Assembly: GCA_026990595.1 (NCBI GenBank)
Contig: JALXCZ010000004.1
Coordinates: 1-64,000, forward strand
Length of the DNA stretch: 64,000 nt
Direction of reading: 5' to 3'
Source: Sulfurovum sp.
GTDB lineage: Bacteria; Campylobacterota; Campylobacteria; Campylobacterales; Sulfurovaceae
The position numbers and the translations under genes were made by a program. Position 1 is the first letter of the stretch. Each line of letters starts with the position of its first letter. This document shows positions 55,981-64,000 of the stretch, one piece after another. The notes under the pieces are model-generated. The model was not told the origin of the DNA and searched no databases. It saw only the letters and a list, made by a program, of their open reading frames with translations.

Positions 55981-56601
55981 ATGTTTACAGGTCTTATTCG
56001 TGAAATTGCCACTGTCAAAAGCTACAAAAACAACATCCTTACCATCGCATCCAAACACAAAGCAAAATTAGGTGACTCCATTGCCATTAATGGGGTGTGT
56101 CTGACTGTTATTAAAGTACATTCAGATGGCTTTGACCTAGAACTCGCAGATGAGACACGCAGTATCATCGATGAGAGTAAAATCACAGGACAAGTACACT
56201 TAGAACCTGCCATGCAGATGAATGACCGGTTTGAAGGGCACATCGTCCAAGGTCATGTTGACTGTGTAGGTACCGTCAGTCAAATCACACCAAGGGAAAA
56301 TGCGACTGATTTTATCATCACTGTGGATAAGAAATACATTGCTCATATTATCCCTAAAGGTTCTATCACCATTGATGGCATCTCTCTTACGGTCAATGAT
56401 GTAGGGGTAGATAGCTTTAGACTCACTATTATCCCCCACACTCTCAAAAATACTTTGATGAGAAACTATAAAGTAGGAACTAAACTCAACATAGAAACGG
56501 ATGTTTTTGCACGATACATAGACCATATACTTGCACATCGTCAAAACAGTAAAAAAAGCTTGTCATGGGATGATGTTGATAAGATTCAGATGAGTTACTG
56601 A
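55981..56601 (+). CDS. ribE: Riboflavin synthase alpha subunit
   Basis: 206 aa with two lumazine-binding repeats: MFTGLIREIATV start, GDSIAINGVCLTV and a second GSITIDGISLTVNDV. Dismutates two lumazines to riboflavin. ATG 55981 is preceded by AAAGGAAAC; its stop overlaps the cupin ATG as ATGA. Confidence 0.96.
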   Translation: MFTGLIREIATVKSYKNNILTIASKHKAKLGDSIAINGVCLTVIKVHSDGFDLELADETRSIIDESKITGQVHLEPAMQMNDRFEGHIVQGHVDCVGTVSQITPRENATDFIITVDKKYIAHIIPKGSITIDGISLTVNDVGVDSFRLTIIPHTLKNTLMRNYKVGTKLNIETDVFARYIDHILAHRQNSKKSLSWDDVDKIQMSY

Positions 56602-56894
56602 TGAATCTTTACGAATATCTTATACCTGAAAGTGGTGAAACCTTCACCACACTCCTCGAACATAAAAATATTAAAATCAACCGTATTGTAAGCTCTTCAG
56701 ATGTGAAACCTGTGGAGTATATTCAAGATGAAGATGAGTGGCTTGTTTTAGTTGAAGGGGAAGCGACTCTACTTGTAGATAATGAAGAGAAAATGCTAAC
56801 AGAAGGTGAGACTCTTTTTATTCCTGCAAAAGTACCACACAAGGTTTTAAAAACTAATGCTGGTACGGTTTGGTTAACTGTGCATATCTTTTAG
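56601..56894 (+). CDS. Cupin-domain protein
   Basis: 97 aa single cupin barrel: EDEWLVLVEGEATLLVDNEE and LFIPAKVPHKVLKT carry the metal-binding pattern, with the usual first-motif histidines replaced by Glu. Overlaps ribE by one base and the convergent MnmC-like gene by 21 nt. Role unknown. Confidence 0.82.
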   Translation: MNLYEYLIPESGETFTTLLEHKNIKINRIVSSSDVKPVEYIQDEDEWLVLVEGEATLLVDNEEKMLTEGETLFIPAKVPHKVLKTNAGTVWLTVHIF

Positions 56895-57656
56895 ATACTT
56901 TCTGTCACGCATACTCCTAGCCGTAGTATTGCGCATTTTTTTTAATTCCATATCTATATACTCCAACCCCTCTAACATCTTTAAAGAAGCCACTGTAGAA
57001 TAGCGCATCATCTGGGCTCTATGTACAAAAATGTAAAATCCATTTTCATACAGTCCCAAACGGATGGCTGCCGCAGTTGAATAGGTGGTGAGTATAGCAT
57101 CGTCATTACAAATAGCTCTTACATCAGCAAACCACTCTTTTGTCCACAGCAGAGGATTATGAGCTGGGCTGAAAGCATCTTGAAAGACTATGTCTATCTT
57201 TTCTTGAATATGAGGAATCGTTTTTCTAGCATCACCTATGAGAATCTCTATTTTAAACTGCTCATCTTCGTAATACAAATCAGTAGCTACAACTTTGATT
57301 ATATATTTTAAGAGATCAAATTCAGAGGGGAACTCGAATCTATCTAAAGAACGAACAAGTCCTTCATCAAACTCTGGAGAGAGTATATGTACTTTTGTTT
57401 TTAGGTTGTTTTTTTTAATGTAATAGAGCGTGGCGAAAGTATTGTACCCCAGTCCAAAGCAAATATCTAAAATAGTAAGCTTTTCTTTATGGGGTTTGAG
57501 AGAGAAAGAAGGCTTTACATGTTTTTCCAAACTTTCATGTAGTGCACCATCTTTGGTAGAGTGGTAAGGCTCATTAAACTCTTTGGAGTAGAGAGTATTC
57601 GTCCCATCTTCACACAGCACTACCTCTTTTTGAGGGCGTAAAGTTTCATTATACAT
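56874..57656 (-). CDS. MnmC-like SAM methyltransferase domain protein
   Basis: 260 aa. Class I methyltransferase motifs: ILDICFGLGYNTFATL (SAM loop) and KIDIVFQDAFSPAHNPLLWT, with TYSTAAAIRLGL later, as in the MTase half of MnmC. Expected to methylate nm5U34 of tRNA; the FAD oxidase half of E. coli MnmC is absent. MnmG is encoded nearby. Confidence 0.85.
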   Translation of the reverse strand: MYNETLRPQKEVVLCEDGTNTLYSKEFNEPYHSTKDGALHESLEKHVKPSFSLKPHKEKLTILDICFGLGYNTFATLYYIKKNNLKTKVHILSPEFDEGLVRSLDRFEFPSEFDLLKYIIKVVATDLYYEDEQFKIEILIGDARKTIPHIQEKIDIVFQDAFSPAHNPLLWTKEWFADVRAICNDDAILTTYSTAAAIRLGLYENGFYIFVHRAQMMRYSTVASLKMLEGLEYIDMELKKMRNTTARSMRDRKYLKDMHS

Positions 57657-57662
57657 ATAAAA

Positions 57663-57968
57663 TTACAAACCGATCTCGTCCAGCTCTTTAAATTTAAATG
57701 CCGTCATAATATCTTCAATCGTCTCTTCTTCACGTACAACCAATACCATCATACCCTCATTCATGAAGTCCATATAGTTTTCAAATTTATTGGCAAGAAT
57801 CACAAAATCTACCCACTCTCCTCCTAAAGCTTCACGATTTTCATAAAATTTTATAGACTGTACTTCACCTGCATCAAAATCTACCAAAGCCCACCGGGAA
57901 GCTTTGGACTGTAGCATGATTTTAGAACTTTTTTCCTCTGTACCGTTTACAGGAATCCAGATAAGCAT
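57663..57968 (-). CDS. 101-aa protein with possible NifX/NifB-like fold
   Basis: Small soluble protein. The end (MVLVVREEETIEDIMTAFKF) and spacing of beta strands recall the NifX/NifB C-terminal domain, but the link is weak. Its ATG overlaps the luxS stop by 1 nt; the MnmC-like gene follows after 6 nt. Confidence 0.6.
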   Translation of the reverse strand: MLIWIPVNGTEEKSSKIMLQSKASRWALVDFDAGEVQSIKFYENREALGGEWVDFVILANKFENYMDFMNEGMMVLVVREEETIEDIMTAFKFKELDEIGL

Positions 57969-58477
57969 TAGAGCCCTTTGAGTATTTTTTTACTCAATTT
58001 TAACTCTTTATTACTCATAATACCTATACCTCTGTCCAAAACAGTTTGGGCGATCTCTTTTGCTTCTTTGAGGGAATGCATTTTATAACTTCCACACTGA
58101 TAAACATTAAGCTCTGGGATATCACTCTGTTTTTTTACATTCAAGACATCTTTCATGGATTTCTTCCATGCTTTGGCAACCTTCTTCTCTTTAGGCATAC
58201 CAAGCAGTGACATATAGAATCCTGTACGGCATCCCATCGGAGAGATATCAATAACTTCTACTTTTTTGGAGTTAAGATGCTCTCTCATAAAGCCTGCGAA
58301 AAGATGCTCTAATGTATGGATCCCTTTCTCTGTCAATATTTCTTTATTTGGTCTACAAAAACGAAGATCAAATACTGTAATATCGTCTCCACACGGTGTT
58401 TTCATGGTTTTAGCAACTCTCACTGCCGGGGCTATCATCTTTGTATGGTCAACGGTAAAACTGTCTAGTAATGGCAT
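57968..58477 (-). CDS. luxS: S-ribosylhomocysteine lyase LuxS
   Basis: 169 aa. Iron ligands H54 and H58 (HTLEH) and C128 (YQCGS), and catalytic Cys83 (MGCRTGFYM). Recycles S-ribosylhomocysteine to homocysteine and DPD, the autoinducer-2 precursor. Full length. Confidence 0.95.
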   Translation of the reverse strand: MPLLDSFTVDHTKMIAPAVRVAKTMKTPCGDDITVFDLRFCRPNKEILTEKGIHTLEHLFAGFMREHLNSKKVEVIDISPMGCRTGFYMSLLGMPKEKKVAKAWKKSMKDVLNVKKQSDIPELNVYQCGSYKMHSLKEAKEIAQTVLDRGIGIMSNKELKLSKKILKGL

Positions 58478-58517
58478 GGTATTTCCTTGTATTATAATAT
58501 AATCCGATTATACATAG

Positions 58518-58550
58518 AAATTAAAAATTAAAAATTAAAAATTAAAAAAA
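58518..58550. repeat. Short AT tandem repeat
   Basis: About four copies of the 7-mer AAAAATT, directly beside the left arm of the inverted repeat at 58556. Upstream of luxS, so it may act as an UP-like element or be a slippage-prone tract. Confidence 0.7.
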
Positions 58551-58555
58551 TATGT

Positions 58556-58703
58556 AAGAATCTAAAGATTTCTTTTGGTTTTGCATTGAATTTTGCTAAA
58601 AAGGTGGTGTGGAGCGAAAGAGCATACAGATAGTATGTGATTGAGAGGAACACCGCCTTTTTAGTGAAAGGCGATGTAAAAACAGAAGAAAGATTAGATT
58701 CTT
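58556..58703. repeat. 148-bp inverted repeat including the 3' end of porB
   Basis: Left arm 58556-58610 and right arm 58650-58703 are mirrored over about 54 bp. They are perfect at the outer AAGAATCTAA/TTAGATTCTT and nearly perfect at the inner CTAAAAAGGTGGTGT/ACACCGCCTTTTTAG. Most mismatches become G-U pairs if the plus strand is RNA. The 39-nt loop holds its own CATAC/GTATG hairpin. The right arm overlaps the last codons and stop of porB (58694-58703). May be a MITE-like insertion or a large terminator. Confidence 0.75.
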
Positions 58704-59647
58704 GCTTCTTCGCGGCGTTGCAAGAACTCCCACTTTTCATCAATATCTTTCTGAATACGCTCAATCACGTGCTTATTCTCAGGCTTAAAGAGGTGTCTGT
58801 AACGTCCTTGAGCTCCAAGATAATCTTCTACTTTAAGAATATTTTTAGGTCTGTAAAGAATATTGAGTTCATGTCCGTCAATGATCTCATAGATAGGGAA
58901 CATGAGCGTATCTGTTGCCAAATCTGTTACGTTAATAGTATCTTTTGGATCAAATTTCCACTCTGTTGTACATGCCGAAACCGTGTTAATAAAACAAGGT
59001 CCCTCAGTTTCCAATGCTTTTTGGAACCCTTTTGCCATTGACTTCCATTTGTTTGGAGCCAGCTGTGCCACATACGGAGCACCATGAGCTGCCATGATCG
59101 CTACCATATCTTTTTTCTTTTGTTTTTTACCATAAGAGTGGCTACCTGCTTGCGCTGTAGAAGTATTTGCACCTACAGGTGTTGCGGAAGATCTCTGTCC
59201 TCCTGTATTCGCATAGTTTTCATTATCTAGACAGATATAGGTAAAATCATGCCCTCTTTCCATAGCACCGGAAAGCCATTGGAAACCAATATCATAAGTA
59301 GAACCGTCTCCACCGAATGCTACAAATTTAACAGGTGCATCAGGATCTTTTAGCGTACCTTTATTTTTCCTTGCTTTGTACATTGACTCAGCACATGAAG
59401 CAGCCGTCGCAGCATTTTCAAATCCTATATGGATCCAGGAAGTATCCCATGAAGTATACGGATAGACTGCGGTTGAGACTTCAAGACATCCTGTATTGGA
59501 TGCAATAACCAAATTGTCATCTGTACAGTTCATAAGCTCTCTGACGATCATAGAGTGCGCACATCCGGGACAGAGAAGGTGAGCCCCTTCAAATCTGTCA
59601 TTATTGGTTGAAAATTCTTTTAAGTTTTTTATTGATGTAATTGCCAT
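58694..59647 (-). CDS. porB: Pyruvate:ferredoxin oxidoreductase beta subunit
   Basis: 317 aa TPP-binding subunit: GGDGSTYDIGFQWLSGA and DNENYANTGGQ bind TPP-Mg; cluster cysteines include LLCPGCAHS near residue 25. Together with PorA, D and G it interconverts pyruvate and acetyl-CoA + CO2, and in the reductive TCA cycle runs in the CO2-fixing direction. Last gene of porGDAB. Confidence 0.95.
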   Translation of the reverse strand: MAITSIKNLKEFSTNNDRFEGAHLLCPGCAHSMIVRELMNCTDDNLVIASNTGCLEVSTAVYPYTSWDTSWIHIGFENAATAASCAESMYKARKNKGTLKDPDAPVKFVAFGGDGSTYDIGFQWLSGAMERGHDFTYICLDNENYANTGGQRSSATPVGANTSTAQAGSHSYGKKQKKKDMVAIMAAHGAPYVAQLAPNKWKSMAKGFQKALETEGPCFINTVSACTTEWKFDPKDTINVTDLATDTLMFPIYEIIDGHELNILYRPKNILKVEDYLGAQGRYRHLFKPENKHVIERIQKDIDEKWEFLQRREEARI

Positions 59648-59649
59648 TC

Positions 59650-60891
59650 TTAATCCCTTCTTGTCTGGAAGAATCCAAGTTTTGGACCTCTTAGTCCAGA
59701 GAATTGTTGGATATCTGTTGTAATATGTCCAGCATCTGCATGTGCTTTTTGTTCTTTCATAATTCTTTTTGCTTCATCGACTGCAAAGTCACGTCCACCC
59801 AGACCATAAACATAGTTTGTCATCATTGGTCTTGCTTCTGTACTGTATGCAGCTGCTGAGACTTCATTAAAGAGTGCTCCCATAGCACCACCTGGTGCAG
59901 ATTTATCCATACAGCATACTGCTTTAAGTGAAGGAACATCCAATGCCTCTCTTACAAGGTCATAAGGGAATGGTCTGAAACATCTTGGCGCAACAATTCC
60001 TACCTTAATACCCTCCTCTTCTCGAAGCTGTTTTGCTGCAAGAACTGCTGTCTCTACAGAAGACCCTAGAAGCACTAAAGCTACTTCAGCATCTTCCATC
60101 ATATAGCTTTCTACTCTTTTGTACTCTCTACCTGTAAGCTTTTTAAAGTCTGCAAAGACTTCATCGATCACGGTACGAGAATCCATCAGTGCTTTGTGTT
60201 GTTTTGCTTTATGTTCAAAGTGCCAATCTTCTTCAGTTTGTGCACCATGTGTGACCGGTCTGCTAAAATCAAGCATATCATCTACCGGTACATATTCACC
60301 TACAAACTTATACGCTACACTGTCTTTTAACGGATAGACATTCTGTGCTTTGTGTGAGGTAGTAAATCCGTCTTGATGCATCATGACAGGAAGTCTTACA
60401 TCAAGATGTTCACCAATTCTAAAGGCACAAAGTGCCAGATCATATGCTTCCTGTGCATCAAATGCATCAATTTGGATCCAGCCGCTGTCACGTCCCAAAT
60501 ACATATCTGAGTGGTCACCACGTACGTTCAGTGGAGATGCCAAAGCTCTGTTTACTACCGTAAGTACAATAGGGAGTCTCATTCCTGATGCCTGATACAA
60601 TACTTCAGTCATCAGAGCAAACCCCTGTGAAGAGGTTGCTGTTGCAACACGTCCACCAGCAGCTGATGCGCCAACACATCCTGACATAGCACCATGTTCT
60701 GACTCAACCATAACAAATTCACCATCTACATAGCCGTTTGCTACATACGATCCATAACCTTCAACAATAGGTGTTGAAGGGGTAATAGGATATGCTGCAA
60801 CAACATCGATCTGAGCCTGTCTCAGTGCTTGAGAGGCAGCATAGTTACCATCCCATACTTCTACTTCATTTAATTCAAATTCTTTTGCCAT
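59650..60891 (-). CDS. porA: Pyruvate:ferredoxin oxidoreductase alpha subunit
   Basis: 413 aa. Starts with the pyrimidine-binding domain (AAYPITPSTPIVEGYG near residue 35), ESEHGAMSGCVGASAAGG and TSSQGFALMTEVLY. Two nt before porB. Confidence 0.95.
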   Translation of the reverse strand: MAKEFELNEVEVWDGNYAASQALRQAQIDVVAAYPITPSTPIVEGYGSYVANGYVDGEFVMVESEHGAMSGCVGASAAGGRVATATSSQGFALMTEVLYQASGMRLPIVLTVVNRALASPLNVRGDHSDMYLGRDSGWIQIDAFDAQEAYDLALCAFRIGEHLDVRLPVMMHQDGFTTSHKAQNVYPLKDSVAYKFVGEYVPVDDMLDFSRPVTHGAQTEEDWHFEHKAKQHKALMDSRTVIDEVFADFKKLTGREYKRVESYMMEDAEVALVLLGSSVETAVLAAKQLREEEGIKVGIVAPRCFRPFPYDLVREALDVPSLKAVCCMDKSAPGGAMGALFNEVSAAAYSTEARPMMTNYVYGLGGRDFAVDEAKRIMKEQKAHADAGHITTDIQQFSGLRGPKLGFFQTRRD

Positions 60892-60904
60892 AATTATCCT
60901 TTAC

Positions 60905-61360
60905 CTACTTCTCTTTTTTCTTTTTTTCCGGCCATGCAGAAAGTGCTTTATCGTTCTCTTCTGCTTCACCAAACATTAATAGGGATTTAGGGTTGGTAGG
61001 ACATACTTCTACACATACTCCGCAACCTTTACAGTGATCATAATCAATCCCCAGCATCTGCTTATCTCTTGAGATGATAGATGTATCCGGACACCATACC
61101 CAACAATTTTGACAATCGATACAGATATCTCTGTTATAAACCGGTTTGATAATTCTCCAAGATGCTACTGTTGCAGTATAAGAGTTAAAATCATTATAAT
61201 TTCTCTCTTCTGCTTTTTTATGTACAATATCTGCTGCATCACCTACAAATGAGTTGAGCGTCACACCTTGTGTAACTTCATCCCAACCTACTTTCTCTTC
61301 TGCCCCTAACTCTCTTAACCCTCTTTTATCCGTTCCTGGTACTGAACCTGTAATACTCAT
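60905..61360 (-). CDS. porD: Pyruvate:ferredoxin oxidoreductase delta (ferredoxin) subunit
   Basis: 151 aa. Two [4Fe-4S] motifs, CIDCQNCWVWCP and CKGCGVCVEVCP, in the C-terminal half; about 80 residues of N-terminal extension. Passes electrons between the TPP site and ferredoxin. Confidence 0.93.
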   Translation of the reverse strand: MSITGSVPGTDKRGLRELGAEEKVGWDEVTQGVTLNSFVGDAADIVHKKAEERNYNDFNSYTATVASWRIIKPVYNRDICIDCQNCWVWCPDTSIISRDKQMLGIDYDHCKGCGVCVEVCPTNPKSLLMFGEAEENDKALSAWPEKKKKEK

Positions 61361-61372
61361 AGTGTTTCCTTC

Positions 61373-61936
61373 CTACTTCACTTCGTTATATGCTCTTGTA
61401 ATTGCTTCCATATTCGCATCAATAATCTTTTGTGGGAATTTAGAGAGTACTTTTTTCATATTCTCCAGGAAAAAATCCAGATCGTACATTTTTGAAACTT
61501 TCATAAATGCTCCCAAAATCGGTGTGTTTGGCATTGCTCTACCGATCGTATCCAGTGAGATCTGCATACAGTCGACGACATGAACTCTGTCTGCTTTATC
61601 CTGCAGTGCAGGGATCTGTGAAATCAGATCTTCTTTTGAAAGATGCGTAGTAATAATATACTGTGTATCCGGCTTATCATTTTTTGTAATGTCATCTGAG
61701 AATGCCAAGGCAGGATCGATCACAAAAACAAAGTCAGGAAACATTTTTGTCTCTTGATTGGTGATAGGTTCATCATCAATTCTATTATAGGCATTCATCG
61801 CAGCACCACGTTTTGCAGAACCGTAAAGTGCATATGCCTGTACCTGTTTTCCTGTTGTTGCCACAACAGATCCTAAACCTTTGGCACCGGTTACAGCGCC
61901 TTGACCTGCACGTGAGTGCCATCTAATTTCTACCAT
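61373..61936 (-). CDS. porG: Pyruvate:ferredoxin oxidoreductase gamma subunit
   Basis: 187 aa CoA-binding domain, opening EIRWHSRAGQGAVTGAKGLG. First gene of the operon, with gaps of 12, 13 and 2 nt between the four genes. GAGGAGAAAAT before the ATG is a strong ribosome site, fitting high expression. Confidence 0.94.
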   Translation of the reverse strand: MVEIRWHSRAGQGAVTGAKGLGSVVATTGKQVQAYALYGSAKRGAAMNAYNRIDDEPITNQETKMFPDFVFVIDPALAFSDDITKNDKPDTQYIITTHLSKEDLISQIPALQDKADRVHVVDCMQISLDTIGRAMPNTPILGAFMKVSKMYDLDFFLENMKKVLSKFPQKIIDANMEAITRAYNEVK

Positions 61937-62026
61937 ATTTTCTCCTCGATAGTATTATCAATCATGAGGTATTGTAATGTCCGCACTCTTAAAGGGGGTT
62001 GAAATTATCATATTTTTAAGTCTATG

Positions 62027-62659
62027 CTATATCTTTGCTATAAATTCTACCGCTTCCAATGCATTTTGATAGACTTTATCACTACACTCTGCTAATGCTT
62101 CAATATTACCATATCCACAGGAAACTCCGATCCCGCCGACATTTGCACTTTTGGCACAGAGCATATCCATACAGGTATCTCCGATCATCCATATCTTATC
62201 TGTATCAGTTGGTAACTTTGCCAATGCTTTTTCTATAGGTTCCGGATGTGGTTTAGGATTTATAACATCTTCTCTTCCTATAAGCACTTCAAAATAGTCC
62301 ATTAATCCCATATATTTCAAAAGTTCTATAGAATATTTTGCTGTCTTGGTCGTTACAACCGCCAAGGTTGCATATTGGCTTGCCAATGCTACGGCTTCTC
62401 GTGCACCAGGAAGCAGTACTGTTTTGGCACAACTTATCTTTCTGTAGTGCATTTTATAGGCATGAACATACTCCCACACCTTCTCTTCTTTAACTCCCAG
62501 TGTGATAAACATATGATCCAACGGGTGTCCGATCTCTGCTTTGATCAATTTCTCATCAGGTACTGCATCATTAAATGTTTTAAAAGCTACATTAAAACTC
62601 TCCAGTATTGCCTCTGTTGAATCTATCAGTGTTCCGTCAAGGTCAAACAGTATAATCAT
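62027..62659 (-). CDS. HAD-superfamily phosphatase, phosphoglycolate phosphatase-like
   Basis: 210 aa. HAD motif I FDLDGTLIDST (residues 5-15), motif II in VVTTK, motif III lysine in NPKPHPEP and motif IV IGDTCMDMLCAK. Acts on small phosphate esters such as phosphoglycolate. Ten nt after the ABC ATPase gene. Confidence 0.88.
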   Translation of the reverse strand: MIILFDLDGTLIDSTEAILESFNVAFKTFNDAVPDEKLIKAEIGHPLDHMFITLGVKEEKVWEYVHAYKMHYRKISCAKTVLLPGAREAVALASQYATLAVVTTKTAKYSIELLKYMGLMDYFEVLIGREDVINPKPHPEPIEKALAKLPTDTDKIWMIGDTCMDMLCAKSANVGGIGVSCGYGNIEALAECSDKVYQNALEAVEFIAKI

Positions 62660-62669
62660 TTTTTTCCTT

Positions 62670-64000
62670 TTATATGATATATGGCAATTTAGGTGCAGAT
62701 GCTAACAATATTTGCGTATAGGAATGCTGCGGATTTTCCATAACCTGTGAGACAGACCCCTGTTCAACTATTTTTCCTTCTTTCATCACTGCTACCTCAT
62801 CGGCAATCGCAGGTACAATAGAGAGATCATGCGTGATAAAAAGATACGATACTCCTGATTCCTGCTGCAGTTTCCTAAGCAGTGTAAGTATCTGTGCACG
62901 GACAGAGACATCCAATGCTGAAGTGGGTTCATCACAGATAATAAGTTCCGGTTTCACAGCCAAAGCCCGGGCAATACCTATTCTCTGCCGTTGTCCTCCT
63001 GAGAACTCATGGGGGTATCGATGGATATATGCTTCTTTTAGATCAACCTTTAAGAGAAGTTCCTTTATATATACATCCTGTAATGTTCTCTCTTTGGGAC
63101 CGACACCTAAACTGACCATCCCTTCACGAATAATATTCCCAATGGTCATACGGGGATTCAATGCAGAGAAAGGATCCTGAAAGATTACCTGTATCTTGCG
63201 CCGATAGGGTTTTAATGCTGTCTGGTTTAATCTGGCAAGATTCTGCTTCTCAAATATTACTGCTCCTCCCGCAATAGGAACCAATGAGAGTATCGCCCGC
63301 CCTATAGTACTTTTTCCGCTTCCAGATTCACCGACCAAAGCAAGTGTTTTACCTTTGGGAATGGACAGTGTCACACTGTCAACTGCTTTTACATAACCAA
63401 CCGTTCGTTGAAAGAAACCTTTTTTAATAGGGAAATAGACTTTTAAGTTTTTCACTTCAAGCAGTCTTTCTGTATGCTGTTTTTTTTCTCTTCCCTCTTT
63501 TCTATGTGCTGCATCTTTGAGTAACTTTTTTGTATAGGGATGCCGAGGAGCATTGAAAAATACTTCACATACTGCCTGCTCCAGTATCTCTCCCTGACGC
63601 ATTACTGCTATGTGATCTGCCATTTGTGAGACGACTGCCATATCATGGGTAATGAAAAGTATGGAAAGCTTTCGCTCTGCCTGTATCTTTTTGAGTAACT
63701 TCAGTACTTGCGCCTGTATGGTAACATCCAATGCTGTTGTCGGCTCATCCGCGATCAGAAGATCAGGCTCACACGCCAATGCAATAGCTATCATCACTCT
63801 TTGCTTCTGTCCGCCTGAAAGCTGGTGGGGGTACCAATGGTATCTCTCTTTGGGATCTTTAAGTGCTACTTCTTCAAAAAGTGAGATAACCTTCTTTTTA
63901 ATAGCATCTTTTTTCAAACCCAAATGAATTTTAATTACTTCTGCTACCTGTTCACCAACAGTCATTACAGGATTTAAAGCACTCATAGGCTCCTGAAAGA
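62670..64000 (-). CDS. Double-ATPase ABC transporter protein, peptide type (5' end missing)
   Basis: At least 443 codons, open at the right edge. The first nucleotide-binding domain lacks its Walker A because of the cut; its signature LSGGQKQRVMIAIAL and DEPTTALDVT are visible. The second is complete: GESGSGKSTIGRAI, FSGGQRQRIGIARAL, DEPTSALDVS. The fused layout matches YejF/GsiA or a DppD-DppF fusion importing oligopeptides. Reading SFQEPMSALNP across the edge shows the apparent ATG at 63986 is internal. Confidence 0.92.
   Translation of the reverse strand, partial: FQEPMSALNPVMTVGEQVAEVIKIHLGLKKDAIKKKVISLFEEVALKDPKERYHWYPHQLSGGQKQRVMIAIALACEPDLLIADEPTTALDVTIQAQVLKLLKKIQAERKLSILFITHDMAVVSQMADHIAVMRQGEILEQAVCEVFFNAPRHPYTKKLLKDAAHRKEGREKKQHTERLLEVKNLKVYFPIKKGFFQRTVGYVKAVDSVTLSIPKGKTLALVGESGSGKSTIGRAILSLVPIAGGAVIFEKQNLARLNQTALKPYRRKIQVIFQDPFSALNPRMTIGNIIREGMVSLGVGPKERTLQDVYIKELLLKVDLKEAYIHRYPHEFSGGQRQRIGIARALAVKPELIICDEPTSALDVSVRAQILTLLRKLQQESGVSYLFITHDLSIVPAIADEVAVMKEGKIVEQGSVSQVMENPQHSYTQILLASAPKLPYII

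Noticed and set aside
63986-64000. ATG at 63986 as start of the ABC ATPase
   Set aside because: The frame stays open upstream and reads the conserved SFQEPMSALNP, so the true start is outside the window.

Overview
The window reads as a chromosomal segment of an AT-rich, chemolithotrophic, denitrifying Campylobacterota, most like Sulfurovum or Sulfurimonas. Support comes from a cytochrome cd1 nitrite reductase, two cytochrome c-dependent NO reductases, a bc1 complex with a di-haem cytochrome c1, a four-subunit pyruvate:ferredoxin oxidoreductase of the kind used in the reductive TCA cycle, a lone Mo-formate dehydrogenase, epsilon-type QueD/QueE and many c-type cytochromes. This placement is inferred from gene content; no rRNA gene is present. 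No tRNA, CRISPR array, IS transposase or prophage was found.

Layout. 1-622: start of a type VI secretion VgrG gene running off the left edge. 985-11522 (minus): nitrite/NO respiration island, in transcription order a 121-aa membrane protein, a 125-aa membrane protein, norC, norB, an unlisted 51-aa membrane protein, nirS, a five-haem cytochrome, trkA, trkH, nirF and an unlisted 54-aa exported protein. 11650-12225: two small membrane proteins on the plus strand sharing a divergent promoter with the 121-aa gene. 12304-23425: housekeeping and small regulons (ilvE, SPFH protein, hisIE, trxA-trxB-dapB-purF, PhyH dioxygenase, rhodanese/LysR pair, yraN with an ORF6N gene, a PssA-like enzyme opposite a cytidylyltransferase). 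23512-35431: formate dehydrogenase, yajQ, hom, aminotransferase, rRNA methyltransferases, rpmE, moeA, an Ala-rich cytochrome lipoprotein, queD. 35564-41391: an Rrf2 regulator divergent from a complete norCBDQEF operon. 41416-47337: flavin reductase, di-haem cytochrome, Nfu, YajR-type and second MFS transporters, TrmO, an ICMT/PEMT-type methyltransferase, DUF1858/DUF2249 protein. 47465-58477: TauE, queE, moaA, petABC, mnmG, ribE, cupin, MnmC-like, luxS. 58694-61936: porGDAB. 62027-64000: HAD phosphatase and an oligopeptide-type ABC ATPase cut by the right edge.

How it works together. The bc1 complex supplies electrons to c-type cytochromes that feed NirS (nitrite to NO) and the NO reductases (NO to N2O). 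The clearest new signal is regulatory. Four TTGA-N6-TCAA boxes (Crp/Fnr/Dnr type) sit in front of the nor-nir operon, nirF, petABC and the divergent 121-aa / 127-aa pair. In all five resulting promoters a -10-like hexamer lies 34.5 or 35.5 nt from the box centre, which is class II (-41.5) geometry. This places three uncharacterised small membrane proteins in the nitrogen-oxide regulon. The second NO reductase has no such box; it has two TACTAC-N6-GTAG(T/A)A inverted repeats beside a Cys-rich Rrf2 regulator, suggesting an NO-stress system separate from the respiratory one.

Other unusual structure: a dispersed multi-hairpin element in two copies whose stems differ by compensatory changes (31244-31321 and 55885-55961), a 148-bp inverted repeat that includes the 3' end of porB (58556-58703), two REP/BIME-like palindromic elements, and a candidate rpmE leader RNA.
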